Positions 53,501 to 62,713 of a stretch of DNA of 64,000 bases are shown piece by piece; position 1 is the stretch's first letter; the number at the start of each line of letters is the position of its first letter. Source of the DNA: Mesonia phycicola (GTDB lineage Bacteria > Bacteroidota > Bacteroidia > Flavobacteriales > Flavobacteriaceae); assembly GCF_900141885.1 (NCBI RefSeq), contig NZ_FQYY01000002.1, positions 186,001 to 250,000 on the forward strand, read 5' to 3'. The position numbers and the translations under genes are program-made. The notes below the pieces were generated by a model, which was given only the letters and a program-made list of their open reading frames with translations, was not told the DNA's origin and made no database searches.

Positions 53501-54562
53501 ATGAAAAATCTAATCACCTTAGTAGTATTAACTCTTATAGGTTTTACTACTTCCGCTGAAAATAAGTCGGTAGATAATTCTACAAGTACTTATAATTATG
53601 GATATAATTCATCTATAATTTTTGTAGAAAGAAATGTAGAATTCGCAATATATCCTGATGGTCAATTTGATTTTTATTATCAACCAAACAGCAATTTCAA
53701 TTTTAATATAAATACACCTAATGTAAACATAAGTTACAATAGTGGTTATAATTACGATCCGTATGTACAATATGATGATTATGGGGCTGTTATACAAATA
53801 GAATCAATCCCTATTTATTATGATTATTATGGTAGAATAATTCAAGCTGGTAATGTTTTAATTAATTACAATAATTACGGACAAGTAGCTCAAGTTGGGG
53901 GTTTATATATTTATTATAATTCTTATGGTAATAGTTATTACAGAGGTTACATTAATAGCTATAATACTAGATATGTACATAGAGCTTGGCATAATTATTA
54001 TAGAAAACCAGTAGTAACACACGCTATAGTTTATCACACACCTTATAGAGCTTATTACCAACCTAATAGAGTATCTTATAATTATTATAGAACTCATTAC
54101 AAGGTTAACCGTTATAGCAGAAGTAATTTTTACAGACCTTCTCAAAGAGTTGCTTCTTACCAAAGAGGTACAAGAGTGAGTAATAAAAGAAGTGTAGCTA
54201 CTGTAAGAAATTCTAATACCAGAAATAGCTCTGCTGTAAGTACAAGAAGTAATTCAGCTAGAAAAACAAGTAGTAATGCTACTAAATCTAGCGTTAATAC
54301 TAGATCTAATACTACTAGAGAGATTAAAAATCAATCTAATAGACAATTAAGTACGGTGAGTAAAACACCAACAACAAGTACTAGATCTACTAATAAAGTA
54401 AATAACAATACACGTACAGTAACAAATAGATCTTCTAGTGTTGCAAATAAAAATACGCAGAGTACGAGAAAACCAACTCAAGTAAATTCTCGTACATCTA
54501 ATAGAAGTTCATCTATTGCTTCTACAGAAAGTAATAGAACAAGTTCTTCTAGAGTAAGATAG
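53501..54562 (+). CDS. Secreted Tyr/Asn-rich protein with a basic Ser/Thr/Arg-rich tail
   Basis: 353 residues. Signal peptide ends near residue 19 ('GFTTSAEN'). Residues 25-150 are a Tyr/Asn/Gly-rich region with a loosely repeated unit ending '-YGRIIQAGNVLINYNNYG' and '-YGQVAQVGGLYIYYNSYG', about 24 residues apart. Residues 150-215 are rich in Tyr, Arg and His. Residues 215-353 consist almost only of Ser, Thr, Asn, Arg, Lys and Val with very few acidic residues, so the tail is strongly positive and probably disordered. Secreted or periplasmic; such tails bind polyanions or cell wall, but that is inference. No enzymatic motif. Monocistronic. Confidence 0.82.
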   Translation: MKNLITLVVLTLIGFTTSAENKSVDNSTSTYNYGYNSSIIFVERNVEFAIYPDGQFDFYYQPNSNFNFNINTPNVNISYNSGYNYDPYVQYDDYGAVIQIESIPIYYDYYGRIIQAGNVLINYNNYGQVAQVGGLYIYYNSYGNSYYRGYINSYNTRYVHRAWHNYYRKPVVTHAIVYHTPYRAYYQPNRVSYNYYRTHYKVNRYSRSNFYRPSQRVASYQRGTRVSNKRSVATVRNSNTRNSSAVSTRSNSARKTSSNATKSSVNTRSNTTREIKNQSNRQLSTVSKTPTTSTRSTNKVNNNTRTVTNRSSSVANKNTQSTRKPTQVNSRTSNRSSSIASTESNRTSSSRVR

Positions 54563-54582
54563 TTTTTGGTTGGTTAGTTTTT

Positions 54583-54630
54583 CCCCTTTCAGGTTTAAAT
54601 TATATTTAAATCTGGAAGGGGTTTATTTTT
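54583..54630. terminator. Bidirectional terminator
   Basis: CCCCTTTCAGGTTTAAAT (54583-54600) pairs with ATTTAAATCTGGAAGGGG (54604-54621) with two G-T pairs and a 3-base loop, then T-rich sequence. It abuts the stop codon of the convergent flippase gene. Confidence 0.85.
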
Positions 54631-56074
54631 TCTTATATTTTTTTAGAATACTATTTAAATCTTCAGAAAAATTAAATTGGTACACTATAAAGCCATAAAG
54701 TACACACGCAAGTATAGATTTAATAGCTATAGCAAATAACGGATGTAAATTTATATTTATTTGAAAAAGTAATAAAGAGGTAATAGTAATTAATACGACT
54801 ATTGGTAATGTTTTTTTATTAAAAGGGTGCATTCCAAATTTTTTATAAACCAGGTATAACTTAATACTAAAAAATGTAAAAAAGGTAGAGAAAGTAGCTA
54901 TTGCAGCTCCCCAAATACCCCAAAGTGGAATAAATGTTATATTTAAAATAATAGCAAGTAAAACAATTACTACTCCAATAATTAATACCAACCTGTAATA
55001 ATCTGAATTAAATAGAATACTATTATTATTACCTAAAAAATTTTCATATAATTTAATAGCACAAAGTAGTACAATTAACCCCACTTCTATTTGATATTCT
55101 GCAGGAATAAGCTCATATAATTTGTTTACATTAACTACAATTAAAATAAAAATTAATCCGCTTACCAGTAATAAAGAGCTAGAGGTTTTTTGGTATAAAT
55201 CATTTAACTCTACTTTCTTTTTTTGATTTAATAACGAGGCCGTAATTGGTGAGGTTATTTGTTTCATTGCTCTTGCAGGTACTGCTATTACAGAAGCTAT
55301 ATAAACTGCAATACTATAAACAGAAACTAATTTTATAGGTAAATAATGTTCTATCATCACTTTATCTAGATCTAAAAGTGCTGTAGAGATAGATCCCGCA
55401 ATTAAAATTAGTACAGAATATTTTAAAATTCTAGAAATCTGTTCTGGTAATTTAAAATCTAATTTTGGTGGTAATAATTTAAAAGCATAAATCATTAAAA
55501 TAAACATTCTTATTACGTAAATAGCAGTAAGAAAATAAATAAACCCATCTAAATTTAAGTAATCAAAATAAACAGCTAGTAAAAGAACTGTTACTCCTAC
55601 TCTATGAAAAACCTCTTTCATAAAGTTACCAAATACACTTTTATACGTGAGCTTTGCCCAAGAGTAGAATACCTCAAAATAGGCAATAGCTATACTTATT
55701 ACGTAAATAAAAACAATATAATTTTGTACTGCTTTATTGTTTTCAAAATAATTAAGTAAACTTTGGTAAAACAGCACTCCAAAACTACCAATAACCATGC
55801 TTACCAGTAAAGGTATTACTAACATTACGGTCAACAATCTATTTTTTTGTATTTGAGACTCAAATGCGGAATAAAATTTAATCATCGTGTTTGGAGCTCC
55901 AAAACTCATAATTGGCCAAACTAACGTACTTGCAGACAGCAAAAAAGTGATTAAACCATAATATTCTGGTTTTAAAAAATGAGGATACAAAAACAACACA
56001 TTAACAGCACCTATAGCAAAACCTATATAAGTGGTAATCATGTTAGAGATAGATTGTTTTAAAACTAATCCCAT
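54623..56074 (-). CDS. Polysaccharide flippase-like membrane protein (Wzx/MOP family)
   Basis: 483 residues with about 14 transmembrane helices, the size and pattern of Wzx-type oligosaccharide flippases and related polysaccharide biosynthesis proteins. N-terminal 'KQSISNMITTYIGFAIGAVNVLFLYPHFLKPEYYGLITFL' segment is typical ('G.....L.......EYG...'). It begins right before the glycosyltransferase stop (adjacent codons) and belongs to a unit with the glycosyltransferase and YfhO protein. Transport of a lipid-linked glycan to the periplasm is the likely role; the glycan is unknown. Confidence 0.87.
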   Translation of the reverse strand: MGLVLKQSISNMITTYIGFAIGAVNVLFLYPHFLKPEYYGLITFLLSASTLVWPIMSFGAPNTMIKFYSAFESQIQKNRLLTVMLVIPLLVSMVIGSFGVLFYQSLLNYFENNKAVQNYIVFIYVISIAIAYFEVFYSWAKLTYKSVFGNFMKEVFHRVGVTVLLLAVYFDYLNLDGFIYFLTAIYVIRMFILMIYAFKLLPPKLDFKLPEQISRILKYSVLILIAGSISTALLDLDKVMIEHYLPIKLVSVYSIAVYIASVIAVPARAMKQITSPITASLLNQKKKVELNDLYQKTSSSLLLVSGLIFILIVVNVNKLYELIPAEYQIEVGLIVLLCAIKLYENFLGNNNSILFNSDYYRLVLIIGVVIVLLAIILNITFIPLWGIWGAAIATFSTFFTFFSIKLYLVYKKFGMHPFNKKTLPIVVLITITSLLLFQININLHPLFAIAIKSILACVLYGFIVYQFNFSEDLNSILKKYKKK

Positions 56075-57367
56075 TTAACTTAGTTGATTAATAATTGTTG
56101 CTAAACTCTTTGTTAATTTTTTTCTGCTGAATTTTTCTATTTTTTCTGAAGAAGAATCTACTTGCAATTCATTACTTTGATAAGCTTTGTACCACTTGAG
56201 TATTTGTGTTTTTATTTTTTCTTTTGAAGAATAATTAAAATACTTACCTGAATTTGTCTCCTTTATAATTCTTGCTGCATCCCATTTATTTGGACCTATT
56301 GCCAAAATTGGTCTTTTAGCTTGTAAATATTCAAATAATTTACCAGGGATTATTCCATTCATTTCTGGTTTGTCAATCTCTAAAAGTAATAAAACTTGCG
56401 ATTTTTCTTTATACTGTACACTTTCTTGGTAAGATACATAACCCACATTAGTTAAGTAATCTTTCAATCCGTAATTAAAAACAGAGTTTAATACTTGCTC
56501 ACTTACTTTACCTACAAATACAAGTTGAAAATCTTCAGAAAATTCTTTATTTTCTGTTATCAGCTCTTTTAAAGCTAACCATAAATTTTCAGGATTTCTT
56601 TCTGATAGTAAAGAACCTATATGCGCTAACGAAAATGTATTATCTAAAGTTTTTCTCTCTACAATGTCCCCATCAAAACCGTTGGTAATTACTGTGATAG
56701 GTTTTGTAGTAATTTCACTAAAATCTTTTTTAGTTGTATAACTTGTTGTTATAATGTGGTTTGCTTTATTTAAAACTTCACTTTCTAGAAGTTTATGCTT
56801 TTGCTGTGAGTTTTTGGTTAATTTTAATTGATGATGATAACCAATGGTTGTCCACGGATCTCTAAAATCTGCTATCCACTTTACATTTGTTTTGGCTTTT
56901 AACTTTAAGCCTATTATATGAAGACTATGTGGTGGCCCTGTAGTTATTAAAGTGTCTATCGCATTTTTTTCTATATAGTTAGAAAGAAATTTAACAGAAG
57001 GCTTAATCCAAAATTTTCTTGCATCAGGAATAAATAAATTTCCTCTTACCCATAGCATTATTTTTTGCAATAAACCTTGTTGCTTTTTCTCTTGAATAAT
57101 TCCAGAACTTATGGTTTCTGTATTTTTTTTAGAAAAAATACTTGCCCATTGGTAAGGCTCTAAAATTGGTTGTTTAATAACAGTTACATCTTTAGCTACT
57201 TCGTTAACCAAAGAATTATCTACAATAGGATAATGCGGATTTTCTGGAATATACACTATCGGATCTACTCCAAAATTTTTTAAATATTTTACAAATTTTA
57301 ACCAACGTTGCACCCCAGGACCTCCTGCTGGTGGCCAATAATAGGTTACAATGAGCACTTTTTTCAA
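56075..57367 (-). CDS. Glycosyltransferase, GT4 family (GT-B fold)
   Basis: 430 residues. N-terminal 'VTYYWPPAGGPGVQRWLKF' (residues 7-25) holds the glycine-rich acceptor loop of GT4 enzymes, followed by a Rossmann half. The C-terminal donor domain has 'EIDKPEMNGIIPGKLFEYLQ' and 'RPILAIGP' (about 330-355) with the Glu that binds the nucleotide sugar. Cytoplasmic or peripheral to the inner membrane. It abuts the flippase gene without a gap and starts 49 bases before the YfhO stop region, so the three act together in envelope glycan synthesis. Sugar unknown. Confidence 0.88.
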   Translation of the reverse strand: MKKVLIVTYYWPPAGGPGVQRWLKFVKYLKNFGVDPIVYIPENPHYPIVDNSLVNEVAKDVTVIKQPILEPYQWASIFSKKNTETISSGIIQEKKQQGLLQKIMLWVRGNLFIPDARKFWIKPSVKFLSNYIEKNAIDTLITTGPPHSLHIIGLKLKAKTNVKWIADFRDPWTTIGYHHQLKLTKNSQQKHKLLESEVLNKANHIITTSYTTKKDFSEITTKPITVITNGFDGDIVERKTLDNTFSLAHIGSLLSERNPENLWLALKELITENKEFSEDFQLVFVGKVSEQVLNSVFNYGLKDYLTNVGYVSYQESVQYKEKSQVLLLLEIDKPEMNGIIPGKLFEYLQAKRPILAIGPNKWDAARIIKETNSGKYFNYSSKEKIKTQILKWYKAYQSNELQVDSSSEKIEKFSRKKLTKSLATIINQLS

Positions 57368-57415
57368 TATATTGGTTATTTGAAATATTAATTATTTAAA
57401 ACCTAAATAATGCTT

Positions 57416-59842
57416 TTATATAGCTTTCTTTTTGTACGTATAAACAAATCCGCCTAAAAGTAAAAGTCCTAAAATTGCGCAACTAGCAATAGTAATTGTA
57501 CTTCCTGTTTTAATTACTTCTGGATCAAATTTAAATACAATTTTGTGTTTTCCTTTAGGTAATAACGCAGCTCTTAACACGTAATCTGCCTGTAAAATAT
57601 CAATTTCTTGATCATCTACATAAGCTTTCCAACCGTGTGGGTAATAAATTTCAGAAAATACCGCTAATCTATCTACAGAAGTCTCGTACTCGTAAACTAC
57701 CTCTTCAGGTTGATAACTCTTTAAATTAATTTGAGCTAAAGAATCTGAGATAAACGTTTTGTTAGTAATAATTTCTGAAAATTGCTGATTAATAACAGCG
57801 GTTTCTTTAGTATTTATTTTATCTAAAGCCAAAATTTCTTCATTGGCATTAGCTACTATTTGTATATTATTTACAAACCAAGCATTACCATTAGCATCTG
57901 GATTAGGTTGTGCCATTATTTCTCCTTGGTTAGATAATATAATGTATTTGGTATTTAACATGTTTAAAACCTCTGGCTGCCCATTGTAAATATAAAAATC
58001 GAATAACTCTTGAATTCTTCCTGGTTTTGCTGCGTGGTAACCCCCTAAAGAATTATGAAAAAAAGATGCACGTGCAGAATTTAAAGGAGAACCAGAAAAA
58101 TCTAAAACTCGGTAATGACCTTTATCTTTTAATATTTCTACATCTGCCTTATTAGCTTGAAACGGTTGTTTCATTTGGCGTGCTTGTACAAAATCATCAT
58201 TGTTAACATACCTTCTATCTACACCTACTAGATCAATAACAATTAGTAATGCTAAACCAGATATGGTTAAGCTTTTGCTTACTTTTTCTTTTAAAAATCC
58301 CCAAATTAAAGCTGCTGCTAGCAATACAAAAACCAAACTTCTAAGGGTATCTGCATTAAAAATTGCTTTACGATCTTCTTTTAATGCTCTTACAAAGCTT
58401 TGCCCTAATTGCTGAATGTACTGTCTGTCTTGTGAACCTACAAAATCAAAAAATACAGATTTTGCAACTAAAAATAATAGAGCAAAGCCTCCTACAATAA
58501 TCGTTGCCAATTTTAAAGCGTGCTCTTTTTCCTCTTTAGTTCTTTCATTACTAAAAAATTTAGATAAACCGTAAACCGCCATCAAAGGCAAACACAATTC
58601 TATAATTACTTGAATGGAAGATACAGCTCTAAATTTATTATATAACGGAACGGTGTTGATAAAAAACTTGGTTAAGGGAGCAAAATTATCTCCCCAAGAG
58701 AGAAGTAAGGCTAAAATAGAACCTCCTACAATCCACCATTTAAATCGTCCCTTTACTAAATATAAACCTAATACAAATAAGAAAATTACTACTGCACCTA
58801 TATATGCTGGTGCTCCAATAAATGTTTGATCTCCCCAATAAGTAGGTGCAGAATTTGCAAAATCTAATGCTTGTTGTGGGCTAGCACCAATTTTTAGTAA
58901 TTCTTTATATAATTCTGAATCTTCTCCTAATTTTTCTGCGCTAGAGCCTCCCATAAAACGAGGGATAAATAAATTAAAAGTTTCTGCAATGCCATAACTA
59001 TACTCTGTGATATAATCATAAGACAAACCAGAAGCTTGTGCTTGTTGGTTACCATCTGGAGTAATGGTTAAACCTGTATCTCCTCTAGTACTAAATTCAG
59101 AATACTCTTTTGTTGCTAAAATACTAGTTGCATTGGTACCAATAGCAATAACTACTGCAAATACCATTACTACAATTGCTATAAAATATTCTTTAATTTT
59201 TTTCTTCTGAATAAAATCTATTAGATATGCTATCCCTAAAACTACTACTAAAAGAAACAAATAGTAAGTCATTTGTGGGTGGTTAGCATTTACTTGTAAA
59301 GCCATACCAACTGCTAATAGCAAGCCTCCCCAAAGGTAGCGTTGTCTAAATGTAAGTACTATACCAGACAATACTAATGGCATATAGGCAATAGCGTGTG
59401 CTTTTGCGTTGTGCCCAACCCCTAAAATAATAATAAGGTAAGTTGAAAAACCAAAAGCCAAGGCACCTAAAGCTGCTAATTTATAGTCTATTTTTAAGCA
59501 TAAAAAGAATATATAAATACCTATAAAATAAAGAAATAAATAATCTGCAGGCCTTGGTAAAAACCTAAGTAGTCTATCTATTTGCTTTATATAGTTGTGT
59601 GGGTAATTAGCTCCCAATTGGTAAGTTGGCATTCCGCCAAAGGCAGCGTCTGTCCAATATATCTCTTTTCCTGTTTCTTCTTTTAATTCTTTGTTTTGGT
59701 GAGACATCCCTACATATTGAGAAATATCACTCTGAAAAATAACTTTTCCTTGCAAAACCGGATTAAAATACGCTATTGCTGCAATTACAAAACCCACAAC
59801 AATTAATAAGTGTGGTATAACCTTCTTAAAATTTATAGACAT
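57416..59842 (-). CDS. YfhO-family membrane protein
   Basis: 808 residues with an N-terminal helix followed by about 12 more transmembrane segments up to residue 530 and again a final one at about 780-800, plus a large periplasmic C-terminal domain (about 545-775). 'NPVLQGKVIFQSDISQYVGM' near 27-46 and 'YGHN[A]K' type residues near 143 resemble GT-C glycosyltransferases. In Bacillus, YfhO takes part in glycosylation of lipoteichoic acid, and GT-C members use polyprenyl-phosphate sugars. With the GT4 enzyme and flippase downstream it probably modifies an envelope glycan. Large families in Bacteroidota remain uncharacterised. Confidence 0.88.
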   Translation of the reverse strand: MSINFKKVIPHLLIVVGFVIAAIAYFNPVLQGKVIFQSDISQYVGMSHQNKELKEETGKEIYWTDAAFGGMPTYQLGANYPHNYIKQIDRLLRFLPRPADYLFLYFIGIYIFFLCLKIDYKLAALGALAFGFSTYLIIILGVGHNAKAHAIAYMPLVLSGIVLTFRQRYLWGGLLLAVGMALQVNANHPQMTYYLFLLVVVLGIAYLIDFIQKKKIKEYFIAIVVMVFAVVIAIGTNATSILATKEYSEFSTRGDTGLTITPDGNQQAQASGLSYDYITEYSYGIAETFNLFIPRFMGGSSAEKLGEDSELYKELLKIGASPQQALDFANSAPTYWGDQTFIGAPAYIGAVVIFLFVLGLYLVKGRFKWWIVGGSILALLLSWGDNFAPLTKFFINTVPLYNKFRAVSSIQVIIELCLPLMAVYGLSKFFSNERTKEEKEHALKLATIIVGGFALLFLVAKSVFFDFVGSQDRQYIQQLGQSFVRALKEDRKAIFNADTLRSLVFVLLAAALIWGFLKEKVSKSLTISGLALLIVIDLVGVDRRYVNNDDFVQARQMKQPFQANKADVEILKDKGHYRVLDFSGSPLNSARASFFHNSLGGYHAAKPGRIQELFDFYIYNGQPEVLNMLNTKYIILSNQGEIMAQPNPDANGNAWFVNNIQIVANANEEILALDKINTKETAVINQQFSEIITNKTFISDSLAQINLKSYQPEEVVYEYETSVDRLAVFSEIYYPHGWKAYVDDQEIDILQADYVLRAALLPKGKHKIVFKFDPEVIKTGSTITIASCAILGLLLLGGFVYTYKKKAI

Positions 59843-59875
59843 AAAATTTACTTCAACTAAGATAAAACACGAAAA

Positions 59876-60154
59876 TTAATCAATTTCTTCGTAATCAATA
59901 TACTCTCCTACAGGTTTCTTTTCCTTTCTTTTCGTCTCAGGATCTTTATCTATATTTTTTTTGTTGTTGTGGGAAGAATTAGGATTAGAAAAATCTTGCG
60001 GATTAAATCCTTTAAAGGCTTTTTCTCCCATTTTTCTCATAAAATATTTTAAAATAAGAGGTCCAAACCATTTAAAAATTAATTTCAATCCAAAATAAAT
60101 AAATAGTATAATAAGAATGGTTCTCACCAAACCTACCAAAGATGCTTCTTGCAT
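59876..60154 (-). CDS. DUF4834 family protein
   Basis: 92 residues from the ATG at 60154; a TTG six codons earlier is also possible. One N-terminal transmembrane helix ('LVRTILIILFIYFGLKLIFKWFG', residues 6-28), an amphipathic 'YFMRKMGEKAFKGF' and a polar C-terminal tail with 'PVGEYIDYEEID', the conserved end of DUF4834. The family is found in Bacteroidota only, often beside YfhO as here. Function unknown. Separated from YfhO by 33 bases and probably in the same transcript. Confidence 0.82.
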   Translation of the reverse strand: MQEASLVGLVRTILIILFIYFGLKLIFKWFGPLILKYFMRKMGEKAFKGFNPQDFSNPNSSHNNKKNIDKDPETKRKEKKPVGEYIDYEEID

Positions 60155-60233
60155 AATTACTTTTTTATACAAAACTATTAATTACATCAATGAAAAACTT
60201 ATTAATACCTATAAAAATTACTAAAAACTATTC

Positions 60234-60241
60234 TATATTTG
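60234..60241 (+). promoter_or_regulatory. Candidate -7 element of the outer-membrane protein gene
   Basis: TATATTTG matches TAnnTTTG, 17 bases before the ATG at 60259. Confidence 0.45.
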
Positions 60242-60258
60242 AAAAAAACTGACCGTTT

Positions 60259-61233
60259 ATGAAGATTAAATCCCTATTACTAAGTGGCTTTTTATTAGCC
60301 TCCCCTGTACTTTTTGCTCAATATACAGAAACTATTAACTCTAATAGACCTGGACAGTCTCAGGGAGCTTTTGCGGTTGGTAAAAATGTTTTACAGGTAG
60401 AAACTGGTGTTAAGCTAGGTAATGACAATCACGATTTATTAGGTACAGATACAAATTTGTGGGGAATAGATTTTGAAGTTAGATATGGTTTTTTTAGAGA
60501 AGCTTTAGAAATTAGTTTAAGAGGTTCTTACCTTAGTTCTACAGAAAAATATTTTGTTTCTGGTACAGAATATAAAAATACCTTTAGCAATTTTGACAAA
60601 AATACACTTGGTGCAAAATACTTAGTGTATGATCCTCATAAAAAAAGAATGTTAGAAGGCCCTAATTTATACAGTTGGAAAGCAGATAATACTTTTCAAT
60701 GGAGAGATTTAATACCTGCTGTTTCTGTGTATGCTGGATTAAATTTAGCATTTGGTGATGATAACCCATATTTACCAGAAGGAAATAACAAAATAACCCC
60801 TCAGTTTGCCTTAATAACTCAACATAATTTAGGAAGATGGGTATATGTAATGAATTTTATTGCAGATAAATTAAGTTCAGATTTCCCTAGTTATTCTGGT
60901 ATTTTCACCCTTACTCATTCTATTAACAGGGAGATTTCTGTTTTTGGAGAATACCAAGCTATTAAAAGTGATTATTATAGTGATGACATTGCTAGACTTG
61001 GTGCAGCCTACTTATTTGGTAATGACTTACAAGTAGATATGTCTTTTTTAACTAATTTTAAAGATACACCTTATAGATGGCAAGTTGCTTTGGGAGTTTC
61101 TTATAGATTAGATATGCATAGTACTGATGAATATATAATGGAGGATAAGAAAAAAAGTAAGGAGGTTGAAAAAAAGGAAAAAGAAGTAAAACAAAATAGA
61201 CAAGATGGTTTTGAGAATGAAGTAGTAGAGTAA
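60259..61233 (+). CDS. Outer-membrane beta-barrel protein, MetA-pathway 'transporter' family
   Basis: 324 residues with signal peptide ending 'VLFAQ' (residue 21). The mature N-terminus 'ETINSNRPGQSQGAFAVGKNVLQVETGV' and the alternating strands with aromatic ends match PF13557, annotated as phenol MetA-deg transporters; that name comes from remote homology and does not show a role in phenol breakdown here. About ten to twelve beta strands are suggested. The last 40 residues are a highly charged Lys/Glu tail ('DKKKSKEVEKKEKEVKQNRQ'), unusual for a barrel and probably periplasmic. Substrate unknown. Confidence 0.82.
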   Translation: MKIKSLLLSGFLLASPVLFAQYTETINSNRPGQSQGAFAVGKNVLQVETGVKLGNDNHDLLGTDTNLWGIDFEVRYGFFREALEISLRGSYLSSTEKYFVSGTEYKNTFSNFDKNTLGAKYLVYDPHKKRMLEGPNLYSWKADNTFQWRDLIPAVSVYAGLNLAFGDDNPYLPEGNNKITPQFALITQHNLGRWVYVMNFIADKLSSDFPSYSGIFTLTHSINREISVFGEYQAIKSDYYSDDIARLGAAYLFGNDLQVDMSFLTNFKDTPYRWQVALGVSYRLDMHSTDEYIMEDKKKSKEVEKKEKEVKQNRQDGFENEVVE

Positions 61234-61250
61234 TCTCTTATCTTATTTAT

Positions 61251-61286
61251 AAAAAAGCCCGATATAAAATTATATCGGGCTTTTTC
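61251..61286. terminator. Bidirectional intrinsic terminator
   Basis: AGCCCGATATAA (61256-61267) pairs with TTATATCGGGCT (61270-61281) over two bases, flanked by A and T runs, between convergent genes. Confidence 0.9.
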
Positions 61287-61309
61287 TATATTATTAAAAT
61301 AGGTAATTA

Positions 61310-62566
61310 TTATTTCATTGCATCCATTACTGCTGCAGATAAACGCTTATAAGTACCATTTTCTAAACGCTCTCTAATTGCAGAGAAAGCTTCTAAAGTT
61401 TCTTCTACATCTTGCAATGTATGAGAAGCTGTTGGTATCATTCTTAATAAAATTAATCCCTTAGGTATTACTGGATAAACCACTATAGAACAGAATACAC
61501 CATAGTTTTCTCTTAAATCTTTCACCAATGCCATTGCCTCTGGTATACTACCTTTAAGGTAAACTGGTGTTACACAACTTTGCGTGGTACCAATATCAAA
61601 ACCTCTATCTTTTAATCCGTTTTGTAGTGCATTTACATTTTCCCACAACTTTTCTTTAAGTTCTGGCATAGAACGTAACATTTCTAAACGTTTAAGAGCT
61701 CCTTCTACCAATTGCATCTGTAAAGACTTGGCAAACATTTGAGATCTTAAATTGTATTTTAAGTAATCTATTACTTCTTGGTCTGCAGCAATAAATGCAC
61801 CTGTACTTGCCATAGATTTTGCAAAAGTTGCAAAATAAACATCAATATCATCTTGTACACCTTGTTCTTCTCCTGCTCCTGCTCCTGTTTTACCTAAAGT
61901 ACCAAAACCGTGAGCATCATCTACAAAAAGTCTAAAATTAAATCTCTTTTTAAGCTCAACTATTTCTTTTAATTTACCTTGCTCACCACGCATACCAAAA
62001 ACTCCTTCAGAAATTAAAAGTATACCACCACCTGTTTGCTCTGCAATTTTAGTTGCTCTTTCTAAGTTTTTTTCGATACTTGCTACATCGTTGTGCTTAT
62101 AAGTAAAACGCTTCCCTAAATGTAAACGTACACCATCTATAATACAAGCATGAGCATCTACATCATACACAATCACATCATCTTTACCAACTAAAGCATC
62201 AATAGTAGAAACCATACCTTGATACCCAAAATTTAATAAATATGCAGCATCTTTTTGTACAAAGTCTGCCAATTCATTTTGAAGCTTTTCGTGTAAATCT
62301 GTATGCCCACTCATCATTCTTGCTCCCATTGGGTAAGCAGAACCGTATTTTTTACCAGCCTCAGCATCAACCTTTCTTACTTCTGGGTGATTTGCTAACC
62401 CTAAATAATCATTCACACTCCAAGTAATAACTTCTTTACCTTGAAATTTCATGCGGTTGCTAATCTCTCCTTCAAGTTTAGGGAAAACAAAATATCCTTC
62501 TGCTTGGTCTGCCCATTTACCTAATGGTCCTTTATCTCTATATATTTTATCAAATAAATCCTTCAT
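61310..62566 (-). CDS. Alpha-oxoamine synthase family PLP enzyme, candidate cysteate acyltransferase or serine palmitoyltransferase
   Basis: 418 residues of the AONS/KBL/SPT family, which condense an amino acid with an acyl thioester with loss of CO2. 'VDDAHGFGTLGKTGAG' (near 215-230) gives the PLP-stacking Asp/His and 'FATFAKSMASTGAF' (near 246-259) the Schiff-base Lys. The N-terminal 30 residues are an extension absent from BioF and Kbl. In Bacteroidota, enzymes of this branch make 3-ketosphinganine from serine or 3-ketocapnine from cysteate (sulfonolipids). The next gene upstream is a cysteine/cysteate synthase homologue, which favours cysteate. BioF and Kbl are alternatives but fit the neighbourhood less well. 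Confidence 0.85.
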   Translation of the reverse strand: MKDLFDKIYRDKGPLGKWADQAEGYFVFPKLEGEISNRMKFQGKEVITWSVNDYLGLANHPEVRKVDAEAGKKYGSAYPMGARMMSGHTDLHEKLQNELADFVQKDAAYLLNFGYQGMVSTIDALVGKDDVIVYDVDAHACIIDGVRLHLGKRFTYKHNDVASIEKNLERATKIAEQTGGGILLISEGVFGMRGEQGKLKEIVELKKRFNFRLFVDDAHGFGTLGKTGAGAGEEQGVQDDIDVYFATFAKSMASTGAFIAADQEVIDYLKYNLRSQMFAKSLQMQLVEGALKRLEMLRSMPELKEKLWENVNALQNGLKDRGFDIGTTQSCVTPVYLKGSIPEAMALVKDLRENYGVFCSIVVYPVIPKGLILLRMIPTASHTLQDVEETLEAFSAIRERLENGTYKRLSAAVMDAMK

Positions 62567-62591
62567 AAGATTTTAATTTTAAGCCAAGTTG

Positions 62592-62599
62592 CAAAAATA
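62592..62599 (-). promoter_or_regulatory. Candidate -7 element of the alpha-oxoamine synthase gene
   Basis: CAAAAATA on the plus strand reads TATTTTTG on the coding strand, 25 bases before the start at 62566. Confidence 0.45.
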
Positions 62600-62655
62600 T
62601 AATTTTTTAGTGTGAAAACGTAATGTATATATTAGAAATATAGACCGTTTATCGC

Positions 62656-62693
62656 AAAAAAAAGACCTTGATATAGAATTCAAAGTCTTTTTT
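62656..62693 (-). terminator. Terminator of the cysteine/cysteate synthase-like gene
   Basis: AAAAAAGAC (62658-62666) pairs with GTCTTTTTT (62685-62693), extended by TTG/CAA after one mismatch, with an A-rich left side that becomes a T run on the minus strand. Confidence 0.7.
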
Positions 62694-62713
62694 ATAATTT
62701 ATTACAACATTTA

